Positions 18,622-27,169 of a stretch of DNA of 64,000 nucleotides are shown here, piece after piece. Within the stretch, counting starts at the first letter, position 1. The number at the start of each line of letters is the position of its first letter. This DNA comes from CAXXOK01 sp964640955 (GTDB lineage: Bacteria; Bacillota; Clostridia; Christensenellales; Aristaeellaceae): NCBI GenBank assembly GCA_964640955.1, contig CAZXJI010000016.1, positions 10,561-74,560 of the forward strand, given 5' to 3'. Below the pieces are notes generated by a model that was not told where the DNA came from, did not search any database, and saw only the letters and a program-made list of their open reading frames with translations. The position numbers and the translations under genes are program-made.

Positions 18622-20175
18622 TTATTCCGCGGTCTTGGCCAGGTACGCGTCGTAGGCGTTCTGGTAAAGCTCCACGTAGCGCTCCGAACCGATGGACTTG
18701 CACTTGTCCACAAACTGCTGGTAGCTTTCGTCGGTGATGCCGTTCATCACGAAATCCGTAATGGATTCGGCCATGCACTTCTTAAGCTCGGTGTAGATCA
18801 GTGCCTTTTCGTTGCTGTCGTCCGCGTTCATCTTGCTCAGGTCGCGCAGGTACTGGAAGCTTGTCGGCTCCAGCACGCCCGCCTCGGCGTAGGTGATGCT
18901 GTCCTCGTAGCGCTCCACGCGGTGCGGGGGCATCTGGTAGATCTGGGTGTAGTACTCGCCGGGGGCGAAGAACTGGCCGCAGATGACGGGGACGATATCG
19001 TACAGGCCGTTGTTCTCGGGAACGTAGCTGATTTCGTACTTGCCGTCGTCGTTTAGGAAGAACATGTCGCCCAGGATGCCGTTGGCGGCGGTCATCATGG
19101 TTTCGGTCTCCAGCTGCGCGTCCAGCCACTGGAGGGTGCGGTCGATGTAGGGGTTGGTAACGGTCACTTCCGCGCCCTGCTCAGGCACTTCGAGGATCGC
19201 GGAAACGCGGGCCTCGTAGCCGTCGGCGGAGGGGGGCAGGATGGAGGTGAAGTCCGCGTAGGCTTCCGGGGTCAGCGCCGTGTTGATGAGGCGCAGATAG
19301 GTGAAGTACCCCACCTGGCCGGCGTTGATCTTGTTGGCCCACAGGTTGGAGTCCTGGGTGAGGGTCTCGGCGTCCATCAGGCCCTCCTCATAGAGGGTGT
19401 GCAGCCAGGCCACGCAATCGCGCCAGCCGGGCATGGTGCCGGTGAACTGCACCTGGTTGTTGTCGTCGATGCACACGAACAGGTCGTTTTCCGGCACGCC
19501 GAACATGGCGAACTGATTGAGCAGGCTCTCCACGACCAGGGTGCCGTTTTCGATGTCGAAATCGGCGGTGAAGGGAATCTCGTCCGCTTCGCCGTTGCCG
19601 TTGGGGTCCTGCGTTTTGAAGGCGCGAAGCACTTCGGTCAGCTCGTCCACGGTGGTGGGCACGGCGAGGCCGAGCTTGTCCAGCCACGCGGTGTTGATGT
19701 ACCAGGTGCCCATGTGGTTCACGTTCTGGGCGATCAGGAAGCCCACGTAGTAGCTTTTGCCGTCGCTGGCGGGGATGGAGGCGTTGGCGTTGTTCAGATA
19801 CAGGCGGCTGTAGTAGTTGGGCATATCTTTTTCCAGATAATCGTCCAACGGGACCAGCAGGCCCTGCGTCACGCCGTATTCCTCGACGTCCACGGTGCCG
19901 CGGATGATTACGTCGCTGTAGTCGCCGGAGGCGAACATCAGGTTGAGCTGCGTGCTCCAGTCGGCGTCCTTCACCTCCTGGAAGTCCACGTGCACGTTGG
20001 TCTTTTTCTCCAGCTCCTGGAAGAACCAGAGGTTGGGGAAGTCGATTTCCTGGTTGCCCAGCTCGTACTGGAAGGCGGTGATGGTGATCGGCTCGTTGGC
20101 GCTCTCCTCGGCCGTCGCCGGCAGCGCGAACAGGGCCAGCGAAAGCACGAGCAGCAGGGATACAAGCTTTTTCAT
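18622..20175 (-). CDS. sugar ABC transporter substrate-binding protein (non-lipidated leader)
   Basis: The protein has 517 residues. The leader MKKLVSLLLVLSLALFALPA ends at an AxA-type signal peptidase I site (ATAEES) with no cysteine. The mature part is a family 1 extracellular solute-binding protein of LplA type. It lies directly after the permease genes, with AAAGGAG before the ATG, and is probably the cognate binding protein of that transporter. A paralogue with a lipobox follows at 16818-18383. EF-hand-like calcium loops, DPNGNGEADEIPF here and DPNGNGLRDEVPY in the paralogue, occur at the same position. The ligand is probably an oligosaccharide, judged from the divergent glycosidase operon. 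Confidence 0.87.
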   Translation of the reverse strand: MKKLVSLLLVLSLALFALPATAEESANEPITITAFQYELGNQEIDFPNLWFFQELEKKTNVHVDFQEVKDADWSTQLNLMFASGDYSDVIIRGTVDVEEYGVTQGLLVPLDDYLEKDMPNYYSRLYLNNANASIPASDGKSYYVGFLIAQNVNHMGTWYINTAWLDKLGLAVPTTVDELTEVLRAFKTQDPNGNGEADEIPFTADFDIENGTLVVESLLNQFAMFGVPENDLFVCIDDNNQVQFTGTMPGWRDCVAWLHTLYEEGLMDAETLTQDSNLWANKINAGQVGYFTYLRLINTALTPEAYADFTSILPPSADGYEARVSAILEVPEQGAEVTVTNPYIDRTLQWLDAQLETETMMTAANGILGDMFFLNDDGKYEISYVPENNGLYDIVPVICGQFFAPGEYYTQIYQMPPHRVERYEDSITYAEAGVLEPTSFQYLRDLSKMNADDSNEKALIYTELKKCMAESITDFVMNGITDESYQQFVDKCKSIGSERYVELYQNAYDAYLAKTAE

Positions 20176-20243
20176 GGGATGGATGCTCCTTTCGTTATTT
20201 ATTCTCAAGCCCGACGGGCTTAGAATGCCGGGAAAAGGGCGGC

Positions 20244-21179
20244 TCAGCCCTTGAGCGAGCCGATCATGACGCCCTTGACGAAGTACTTCTGCATGAAGAT
20301 GTACAAAAGCACCGCGGGTACGGTGGAAACGACGATGCAGCAGTACTTGGCGACCTCCGCCTTGCGCAGCGCCTCCTGCAGGCCGCCGAGGTTGTCGGCA
20401 TAGGCGGCGAAGAACTCCTCGCTTTTGCCGGTGTTGGAAAGCGTCGCCAGGATCTCCCGAAGCACCGTCTGCAGCGGCAGCAGCTTTCGGTCGCGCAGCA
20501 TGATAAGGCCGGTAAAGTAGTCGTTCCAGCGCGCCACGCCGTAGTAGACGCTCAGCACCGCGATGATGGTGCCCGACAGTGGCAGCACGCATTTCAGGAA
20601 ATAGGTGAAGTGGGTGGCCCCGTCCATCACGGCGGCCTCGTAAAGTTCATTGGGGATGGAGGTGGCGATGTAGGTGCGGGCGACCATCAGGTTCCACACG
20701 CTCATCAGATTCATCAGGATCATCACGGTGCGCGTGTTGTACAGCCCCAGGTCGCGGACGTTCAGGAAAATCGGAATCAATCCGCCGGAGAAGAACATGG
20801 TGAACACGAACACCATGTTGACGAGCTTCTTGCCGTGGAATTTGCGGGTGAGGGCGTAGGCGGCCATCAGGGTGACGACCACGCTCAGGGCCGAGCCGAC
20901 CACCGTGTAGTACACGGCGTTGGCATAGCTCGTCCAAAGCTCCGAGTACTGGAAAACGGCCTCGTAACCCATGAGGCTGAAGTCCACCGGCCACAGGAGC
21001 ACGTGCCCGGCCAGCACCGCGTCCGGATCGGAAACCGAGGCGATGAGGATGAGCCACAGGGGATAGAGCACCAGGGTCAGCACCACGACCCAGAAAACGG
21101 CGTTGAAAATGTTGAAGGTGCGGTCGGCCTGGGATTCCCGGATGCGCGTGCCGCGCGGGGCGTTCATCGCTTTGTGCAT
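20244..21179 (-). CDS. sugar ABC transporter permease (YtcP/CUT1 type)
   Basis: A 311-residue inner component of a CUT1 importer with six membrane segments. The EAA loop is readable as EAAVMDGATHFTYFLKCVLPL near residue 195. The C-terminus ends in FVKGVMIGSLKG, the tail typical of YtcP/LplC-like permeases. The ATG at 21179 has AGGGGGG about 7 bases upstream. It follows the LplB-like gene by 12 bases and precedes the binding-protein gene. Confidence 0.9.
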   Translation of the reverse strand: MHKAMNAPRGTRIRESQADRTFNIFNAVFWVVVLTLVLYPLWLILIASVSDPDAVLAGHVLLWPVDFSLMGYEAVFQYSELWTSYANAVYYTVVGSALSVVVTLMAAYALTRKFHGKKLVNMVFVFTMFFSGGLIPIFLNVRDLGLYNTRTVMILMNLMSVWNLMVARTYIATSIPNELYEAAVMDGATHFTYFLKCVLPLSGTIIAVLSVYYGVARWNDYFTGLIMLRDRKLLPLQTVLREILATLSNTGKSEEFFAAYADNLGGLQEALRKAEVAKYCCIVVSTVPAVLLYIFMQKYFVKGVMIGSLKG

Positions 21180-21191
21180 GTCCGCGCCCCC

Positions 21192-22142
21192 CTAAAACAG
21201 GCTCGTCTCGCCCAGCCTGCGGCAGATGGCGTTGACGATCATGATAATGGCGAAGTTGATGACGTTCAGGCAAAGGCCGATGGCGGTGGTGTAGGAATAC
21301 TGCGCCTTGCCCAGGCCCACGCTGTACACGTACACGCCGATGATGTCGCTGGTGGCGATGTTGCCGGAGGTCTGCATGAGCAGCGCCTTGTCGGTGTTGC
21401 TGCTCAAAAGGCTTCCGCAGCTTAAGATCAGCATCATGGTGACGATGGGCACCAGGTGGGGAATGTCGATGTGCTTGATCTTCTGCCAGCGGGTGGCGCC
21501 GTCGATGGTGGCGGCCTCGTAGAGCGAGGGGTTGATGGAGGTCAGCGCCGCGATGTAGAGGATGGTGTTCCACCCGGCGTTCTGCCAGATTTCCGAACCG
21601 ATGAACAGGGGTCGGAACCATCCCGCCTCAATCATAAAGTAGATGCTTTGGCCGCCCAGCGTCGTAATCAGCTTGTTCACCAGCCCGGTGGTGGGGGAGA
21701 AGAACAGGTAGATCATGCCCGCCAGCACCACGGTGGAAATGAAGTGGGGCACGTAGATGACCGTCTGGGTAAAGCCGCGCGCGCGTTTGTTGCGCAATTG
21801 GTTCAGGAAGATCGCCATGACGACGGGGATGGGAAAGCCGAACAGCAGGCCGTAGAAATTGAGCAGGAAGGTATTGGCGAACAGCCGTCCGCAGTAGTAG
21901 CTTTTGAAGAAAGTCTCGAAGTGTTTCAGGCCCACCCATTTGCTGCCCGTGATGCCGAATACGGCCTTGTAATCGCGAAAAGCGATCTGTATGCCGTACA
22001 TGGGAAAGTAGCAGAACACGATGATGAACGCCAGCGCAGGCAAAAGCAGCGCGTACAGCTGCCAATCCTGCCGCCATCCCAATTGCAGGCGGCGGGAAAG
22101 CGGCGCGCGCGCAGCACGCTTGACGGGGGAAGATGGCTGCAT
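21192..22142 (-). CDS. sugar ABC transporter permease (LplB type)
   Basis: A 316-residue permease with six membrane segments and the LplB/CUT1 EAA motif (YEAATIDGATRWQKIKHIDIP near residue 205). It ends in RRLGETSLF, matching the R-x-x-x-E-x-S-L-F/Y tail of this subfamily. The ATG at 22142 is favoured over 22151 because AAGGAG lies 9 bases before it. It is the first gene of the minus-strand run that reaches 10101 and is divergent from the glycosidase operon starting at 22335. No ATPase is encoded in the cassette. CUT1 systems of this kind often share a global MsmX-type ATPase. Confidence 0.88.
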   Translation of the reverse strand: MQPSSPVKRAARAPLSRRLQLGWRQDWQLYALLLPALAFIIVFCYFPMYGIQIAFRDYKAVFGITGSKWVGLKHFETFFKSYYCGRLFANTFLLNFYGLLFGFPIPVVMAIFLNQLRNKRARGFTQTVIYVPHFISTVVLAGMIYLFFSPTTGLVNKLITTLGGQSIYFMIEAGWFRPLFIGSEIWQNAGWNTILYIAALTSINPSLYEAATIDGATRWQKIKHIDIPHLVPIVTMMLILSCGSLLSSNTDKALLMQTSGNIATSDIIGVYVYSVGLGKAQYSYTTAIGLCLNVINFAIIMIVNAICRRLGETSLF

Positions 22143-22334
22143 TCCGTCCATTCTCCTTTTTCCTTTTACTCATTTCAGCATAGCGCGGCGGCCTGCATTT
22201 GGATATAGGCGAAAATTCTGCCAATTGCGACAAAGCGAGGCGGAAGGCGGGCTTTCGGAAAATGGGTGAAAATTTCGTCTATGGTTTTGCGGGCCCGCGG
22301 ACGGTATGATATCAACAGGAAAAGAGGCGAAAAC

Positions 22335-23768
22335 ATGGACACGGGCGTGACCTGCGTGCTTGGCGATGCGGCGCTGCAAGCCCTGTACGATGCGGCCGAG
22401 GAAAAGTGCCGGGGCAACCTGCGCCGCTTCGGCGGGCGGACGGTGCTGGTGGAGGGCGGCGGCTACGAAAAGGTATGGCTGGAAACCCAGCCCATGGGCG
22501 GGGAGATGTATGCCAAGCGCAACCTGGAGGCGGGGCTGGCCAACCAGTGGATATTCATGGAGCATCAGCGCGCGGACGGCCGGCTGCCCGGCAGCATAAA
22601 GCTGGAGGGCGACCGGCCGGTGCCGGAGTACAACAAGCTGCAGGGCTTCTGCTTTGCCGCGCCGGCGCTGAACCTGTATTACCTCGCGGGACGCGACCGG
22701 CGTTACCTCCTCGCGCTGCGGGACGCCCTCGCGGCGTTCGACGGGTACCTGTGGCGCACGCGCGCGTGCGACGAGGGGGTGCTGTGCAGCTTCTGCGTAT
22801 GCGACACGGGGGAGGATCACGCCCTGCGCTACGGCGACGCGCCCTTCTGGTGGGGAAAGGAAACTCCGCCCGAAGGGTACCGGTCGGTGCCGATGCGTTC
22901 CATGGACGTGACCGCCTATTCCTATGCCGCGCGGGCCGCGCTCGCCGATATCGGCGTCATTTTGCGGGACGGAAGCGCGCAGGGCTGGCACCGAAAGGCG
23001 GAGGCGGTCAAAAGGCGTATCGGGGAGTATTTCTGGAACGGGGAACGCGGTACGTGCTTCGACCGCGGGCCGGACGGCCGGGCGCAGACGGTGCTTGCGC
23101 ACAACACCCTGCGGCTGATGTACTGGCGCGCCCTGGACGCGGGCAAGGCGGCGCGCTTCGTGCGCGAACACCTGATGAACCCGGACGAGTTCTATACCCC
23201 CGCGCCCCTGCCCAGCGTCGCCGCGAACGACCCGCTTTTCAGAAACGTGCCCACCAACGACTGGAGCGGCCAGCCGGAGGGGCTCACCTACCAGCGGGCG
23301 ATCCGTGCGCTTGAAAATTACGGCTTCTGGAAGGAAATCACACTTTTGGGGCGAAAGTTCATCGGAACGCTCAAAAAGGATGGCGGCGTGTTTCCCCAGC
23401 AGTTCGACCCCTTCACGGGGCGGCCGGGCGAGGGCAACGCCGACGGCTACGGGCCGACGATGCTTTCGCTGCTGGAATACGTGAGCCGTCTGTACGGCGT
23501 GCATATCGAGCGGGAGGAAGTGCGCTTCGGGCTGATGGGCGGCACGGGCGTGCGCTACGAGCAGCGCGTGGGCGACCGGCGCTACGCCGTGGAAAGCGAC
23601 GGCGTCCGCGCCCGCGTGCTGGTGGACGGGAAACCCCGCTGGGCCTGCCCCTGCGGCGCGTGCGTCGTGACGGACGTGAACGGCGACCTCAGACGCGTTT
23701 CGGTCATCGACCCGGACGCGCCCGGGGACTTCCGCCCCAAAGTAACAGAACTGGGAGGCAAAGCATGA
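22335..23768 (+). CDS. putative alpha/alpha-barrel glycosidase (GH63/GH37-like)
   Basis: The protein has 477 residues. It has the look of a six-hairpin (alpha/alpha)6 glycosidase related to GH63/GH37/trehalase-type enzymes: an N-terminal GGEMYAKRNLEAGLANQWIF block, a central SMDVTAYSYAARAAL helix pair, and the NDWSGQPEGLTYQRAIRALE block near residue 310. Assignment to a precise family is uncertain and substrate cannot be read. There is no signal peptide, so it acts inside the cell on imported sugar. ATG at 22335 has AGAGGCG about 9 bases upstream. It overlaps the GH4 gene by 4 bases (ATGA) and diverges from the transporter gene at 22142. A TATGAT at 22305-22310 could be its -10 box, without a clear -35. 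Confidence 0.65.
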   Translation: MDTGVTCVLGDAALQALYDAAEEKCRGNLRRFGGRTVLVEGGGYEKVWLETQPMGGEMYAKRNLEAGLANQWIFMEHQRADGRLPGSIKLEGDRPVPEYNKLQGFCFAAPALNLYYLAGRDRRYLLALRDALAAFDGYLWRTRACDEGVLCSFCVCDTGEDHALRYGDAPFWWGKETPPEGYRSVPMRSMDVTAYSYAARAALADIGVILRDGSAQGWHRKAEAVKRRIGEYFWNGERGTCFDRGPDGRAQTVLAHNTLRLMYWRALDAGKAARFVREHLMNPDEFYTPAPLPSVAANDPLFRNVPTNDWSGQPEGLTYQRAIRALENYGFWKEITLLGRKFIGTLKKDGGVFPQQFDPFTGRPGEGNADGYGPTMLSLLEYVSRLYGVHIEREEVRFGLMGGTGVRYEQRVGDRRYAVESDGVRARVLVDGKPRWACPCGACVVTDVNGDLRRVSVIDPDAPGDFRPKVTELGGKA

Positions 23769-25153
23769 TCTATGAAAAGGATGCGGTAAGGGAACTGAAC
23801 GTTTGCTACATCGGCGGCGGTTCGCGCGGCTGGGCCTGGGGTTTTATGGCGGACCTGGCGATGGACGGCCAGCTGTCCGGCACGGTGCGCCTCTACGATA
23901 TCGACCGCCCCGCGGCCGAGCGTAACGAGATTATCGGCAACAAGCTCTCCGCCATGCCCGGAGCGAAAAGCGACTGGAAATACGTCGTAAGCGACACGCT
24001 GGCCGAGGCGCTGACCGGGGCGGATTTCGTGGTGATTTCCATCCTCCCCGGCACGTTTGCCGAGATGAAAAGCGACGTTCACACGCCGGAAAAGTACGGC
24101 ATCTACCAGTCCGTGGGCGACACGGTGGGGGCGGGCGGGTTCATCCGCGCCATGCGCACCGTGCCGATGTTCGTCACCATCGGCGAGGCAATCAAACGTT
24201 ACGCGCCCAAAGCGTGGGTCATCAACTATACCAACCCCCTCACCCTGTGCGTGCGCACGCTCTACGAGGTGTTCCCGGAGGTGCGCGCCTTCGGCTGCTG
24301 CCACGAGGTGTTTGGCACCCAGAAGCTGCTGTGCGCGATGCTTGACAGCGAATGCGGCGTGAAGGGCGTTACCCGGCAGGAACTGCGCACCACGGTGACG
24401 GGCATCAACCACTTCACGTGGCTGACGAGCGCCACCTACCGGGGCACCGACCTGTTTCCGCTGTACCGGACTTTCGCGGAGAAGTACGCGCAGACCGGCT
24501 ACAGCGAGGGCAAGGACGACAACTGGATGAACGGCTTTTTTGAAAGCGCGCACCGCGTGAAGTTCGACCTGTTCCTGCGCTACGGGCTGATTGCCGCCGC
24601 GGGCGACCGGCACCTGGCCGAGTTTACGCCCAACTGGTACCTGCGCTCCCCCGGGGAGGTCGCGGGCTGGAAGTTCACGCTGACGCCTGTGTCCTGGCGG
24701 ATGGAGGACCTGGCCGAGCGGATGCGCAAAAGCGAAGCGCTGGCCTCGGGCGAAGCCGAGCCGGAGCTGAAGCCCTCCGGCGAGGAAGGGCACCTGCTGC
24801 TCAAGGCGCTGCTCGGGCTGGGCGACATGGTGAGCAACGTGAACGTTCCCAACCGCGGGCAGATCGAAAACCTGCCGCTGGGCGCGGTGGTGGAGACCAA
24901 CGCTCTTTTCGGCCGGGACCGCATCCAGCCGGTGTACGCCGGGCCGATCCCCGGCAACGTGCTGGCGCTGGTGGCGTGCCACGTATACAACCAGGAGAAT
25001 ACCCTGACCGCCGCGCTGACGTGCGACCGCGAACTGGGCTTTTCGACGTTCATGAACGATCCGCAGCTGACCTGTTCGCCCGCCGACGGACGGAAGCTGT
25101 TCGACGAAATGCTGAACAACACCCGCGCATACCTGCCGAAGGGGTGGTTTTAG
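23765..25153 (+). CDS. GH4-family NAD- and metal-dependent glycosidase
   Basis: The protein has 462 residues. The N-terminal Rossmann motif VCYIGGGSRGWAWG (about residues 13-26) is the NAD-binding site of glycoside hydrolase family 4. Metal-binding signatures are also visible: GCCHEVFG (Cys/His) near residue 180 and TGINHFTW near residue 213. GH4 enzymes cleave alpha- or beta-glycosides, phosphorylated or not, by an oxidation-elimination mechanism with NAD+ and Mn2+. No PTS gene is nearby and the neighbouring importer is an ABC type, so a non-phosphorylated substrate (galactoside, glucoside or uronide) is more likely. Start overlaps the previous stop (ATGA), with GGAGG upstream. Confidence 0.85.
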   Translation: MIYEKDAVRELNVCYIGGGSRGWAWGFMADLAMDGQLSGTVRLYDIDRPAAERNEIIGNKLSAMPGAKSDWKYVVSDTLAEALTGADFVVISILPGTFAEMKSDVHTPEKYGIYQSVGDTVGAGGFIRAMRTVPMFVTIGEAIKRYAPKAWVINYTNPLTLCVRTLYEVFPEVRAFGCCHEVFGTQKLLCAMLDSECGVKGVTRQELRTTVTGINHFTWLTSATYRGTDLFPLYRTFAEKYAQTGYSEGKDDNWMNGFFESAHRVKFDLFLRYGLIAAAGDRHLAEFTPNWYLRSPGEVAGWKFTLTPVSWRMEDLAERMRKSEALASGEAEPELKPSGEEGHLLLKALLGLGDMVSNVNVPNRGQIENLPLGAVVETNALFGRDRIQPVYAGPIPGNVLALVACHVYNQENTLTAALTCDRELGFSTFMNDPQLTCSPADGRKLFDEMLNNTRAYLPKGWF

Positions 25154-25154
25154 C

Positions 25155-26045
25155 ATGAAAAGGGAGAGTATCAACCTGCGCGACCCGTTCGTGCTGGTCG
25201 CGGACGGCCGCTGCTACCTTTACGGCACCCGCGGGGCCTCCTGCTGGGGGAAGGCGGACGGCTTCGACGTGTACGTGGGCGAGGATCTGGAAAACTGGGA
25301 AGGGCCCTTTACCTGCTTTGCCAACGACGGCACCTTTTGGGCGACGGAAAACTACTGGGCGCCGGAGGTGCACCCCTGGCGGGGGAAATACTACATGTTC
25401 GCCAGCTTCAAGGCGCCGGACGTCTGCCGCTGCACCTGCTCGCTCGTGGCGGATACGCCGCTGGGCCCCTTCCGGCCGTGGAGCGACGGCGGGCTGACCC
25501 CCGGCGACTGGGAGTGCCTGGACGGCACGCTGGTCGTATCCCGCAGCGGAGAACCCTACCTGGTGTTTTGCCATGAATGGGTGCAGGCGACGGACGGGGA
25601 GGTGTGCGCCGTGCGCCTGTCGGACGACCTGAAAAGCGCCGCGGGCGTGCCGCGCGTGCTGTTTACCGCCTCGCAGGGCAAGCCGTGGGTGAAAAGCGTT
25701 CGCCACGGAAGCACCGGGCTGACCGGCTACGTGACGGACGGACCCTTCGGCTACCGCACGCGGGAGGGGAAACTGCTCCTGCTGTGGTCGAGCTTCGCCG
25801 AGGGCGGCTACGCGCAGGCGCTCGCCCGGTCGGACGGGGATATCGACGACGGACGTTTTACCGTCGATCCGGTGCCCCTCTTTACGCAGGACGGGGGACA
25901 CGGCATGGTGTTCACAGCGCCGGACGGGCGGCTGATGCTCACGCTGCACGCCCCTAACGCCTATCTGCGGGAACGCCCCTGCTTTTACGAATTGAAGGAA
26001 GAAAACGGCACGCTGGTCCGGGCGCGGAGAAACGCGCGTAAGTAA
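25155..26045 (+). CDS. GH43-like five-bladed beta-propeller glycosidase
   Basis: The protein has 296 residues with the GH43 N-terminal block INLRDPFVLVADGRCYLYGT, in which Asp10 is the likely catalytic base. NYWAPEVHPWRGKYYMFAS near residue 75 and a PYLVFCHEW block near residue 140 follow. Intracellular: no leader is seen. GH43 enzymes remove arabinose, xylose or galactose units from plant glycans; the exact activity is not predictable. The start lies 1 base after the GH4 stop, so the three glycosidases are one operon ending at the hairpin at 26065-26095. Confidence 0.78.
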   Translation: MKRESINLRDPFVLVADGRCYLYGTRGASCWGKADGFDVYVGEDLENWEGPFTCFANDGTFWATENYWAPEVHPWRGKYYMFASFKAPDVCRCTCSLVADTPLGPFRPWSDGGLTPGDWECLDGTLVVSRSGEPYLVFCHEWVQATDGEVCAVRLSDDLKSAAGVPRVLFTASQGKPWVKSVRHGSTGLTGYVTDGPFGYRTREGKLLLLWSSFAEGGYAQALARSDGDIDDGRFTVDPVPLFTQDGGHGMVFTAPDGRLMLTLHAPNAYLRERPCFYELKEENGTLVRARRNARK

Positions 26046-26064
26046 AGAAACAATAAAAAGAAAA

Positions 26065-26095
26065 GGGGCCGCCGTCCCATCGGGACGGCGGCCCC
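26065..26095. terminator. bidirectional terminator between GH43 and degV
   Basis: A perfect 14-bp GC-rich stem (26065-26078 with 26082-26095) and a 3-base loop are flanked by an A-rich run on the left and a T-containing run on the right. On the minus strand the hairpin is followed by TTTTCTTTTTATTG, a clear intrinsic terminator for the DegV gene. It can also end the GH43 operon. Confidence 0.8.
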
Positions 26096-26120
26096 CGCCT
26101 TTATGCTCTTTTAACTCCGG

Positions 26121-26999
26121 TTACGCCGGCCTTTCCTTGCCCATGAAGCAGGCGGCCACGGTGCCCGGCCCGCAGTGCGCGCCGATGACCGGCCCCACGA
26201 AGTACTTCTCCACGCCCTTGAGCTTGGGCACGCGCTCGCGGATGAGCGCCTCCAGCCGATTGGCGTCCTCCAGCGCGTCCGCGTGGAGGATGATCAAGTC
26301 CTGCTCCTCGGGGTTCTCAATGAACTCCGCGGTCTTGTCCGCCAGGTAGCGCAGCGCGCCCTTGCGGCCGCGAATCTTGTCCACGGCGGCCATGCTGCCC
26401 GCGCGGTTGATGACGATGATGGGCTTGAGGTCGAGCATCGTGCCCATGGTGGCCGCGATGGAGCTGATGCGCCCGCCGCGCTTCAGGTATTTCAAATCGT
26501 CTACCGTCAGCCACGCGTGCACGTGCATCTTGTTCGCTTCCACCCACGCGGCGATTTCGTCCATGCTCTTGCCTTCGGTGTAGAGCTTGTAGGCGCGGTG
26601 CAGCAGGATCGTCATCGGCGCGGAGATGCTCAGCGTATCCACCACCAGGATGCGGCGGTCGGGGTACTTCGGCTTAAGCTCGTCGCGGGCGGCGAAGATG
26701 TTGTTGATGGTGGAGGACATGTGGCTGGAGAAGGCGATGAAGAGAATGTCGCGGCCCTCCTTGAGGATGGGCTCGAAGTATTCCAGATAGGCGGGCGTGG
26801 GCAGAAGCGACGTTACCGGCGCCACGCCGTTTCGCATGTTCTGGAAGTATTCCGCCTGCTTGCCGTTGCGTCCCAGGTCGTCGAAGTATTCCACGCCGTC
26901 GATGATGTAGGGCATGTAGACCATTTTCAGGTCGTACTGATCGACAAATTGATACGGCAGATCGGAATCCGAATCGGTCATGAAGACGTAGGAATTCAT
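26121..26999 (-). CDS. DegV family fatty-acid-binding protein
   Basis: A 292-residue protein with the two-domain DegV fold. The N-terminal motif is FMTDSDSDLPYQF, and VTSLLPTPAYLEYFEPIL near residue 62 carries the conserved Ser that contacts the fatty acid head group. GHRAYKLYTEG-like and LKYLKRGGRIS segments lie near residue 170. DegV/FakB proteins bind fatty acids for the FakA kinase, but no fakA gene is visible here. Ribosome-binding site AAGGAGG lies 6 bases before the ATG. Single gene with its own promoter (27065-27093) and terminator. Confidence 0.9.
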   Translation of the reverse strand: MNSYVFMTDSDSDLPYQFVDQYDLKMVYMPYIIDGVEYFDDLGRNGKQAEYFQNMRNGVAPVTSLLPTPAYLEYFEPILKEGRDILFIAFSSHMSSTINNIFAARDELKPKYPDRRILVVDTLSISAPMTILLHRAYKLYTEGKSMDEIAAWVEANKMHVHAWLTVDDLKYLKRGGRISSIAATMGTMLDLKPIIVINRAGSMAAVDKIRGRKGALRYLADKTAEFIENPEEQDLIILHADALEDANRLEALIRERVPKLKGVEKYFVGPVIGAHCGPGTVAACFMGKERPA

Positions 27000-27064
27000 A
27001 AAATCCTCCTTATGGTATGATGCCGGATGAATGAAGATGAATACGGTCGACGATCAACGCGATT

Positions 27065-27093
27065 ATTGTACCTTGTCCGGACGGTTTTTGCAA
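27065..27093 (-). promoter_or_regulatory. sigma-A type promoter of the degV-family gene
   Basis: Minus strand TTGCAA (27088-27093), a 17-base spacer and TACAAT (27065-27070), about 65 bases before the ATG at 26999. Confidence 0.6.
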
Positions 27094-27169
27094 GCGCCGC
27101 GGGCGGCGCGCCGCCGTTTGCGGCACGCCGCCCGTTTCGATGCCCCGGCGTTTGCCGGCCGGTTTTGCG

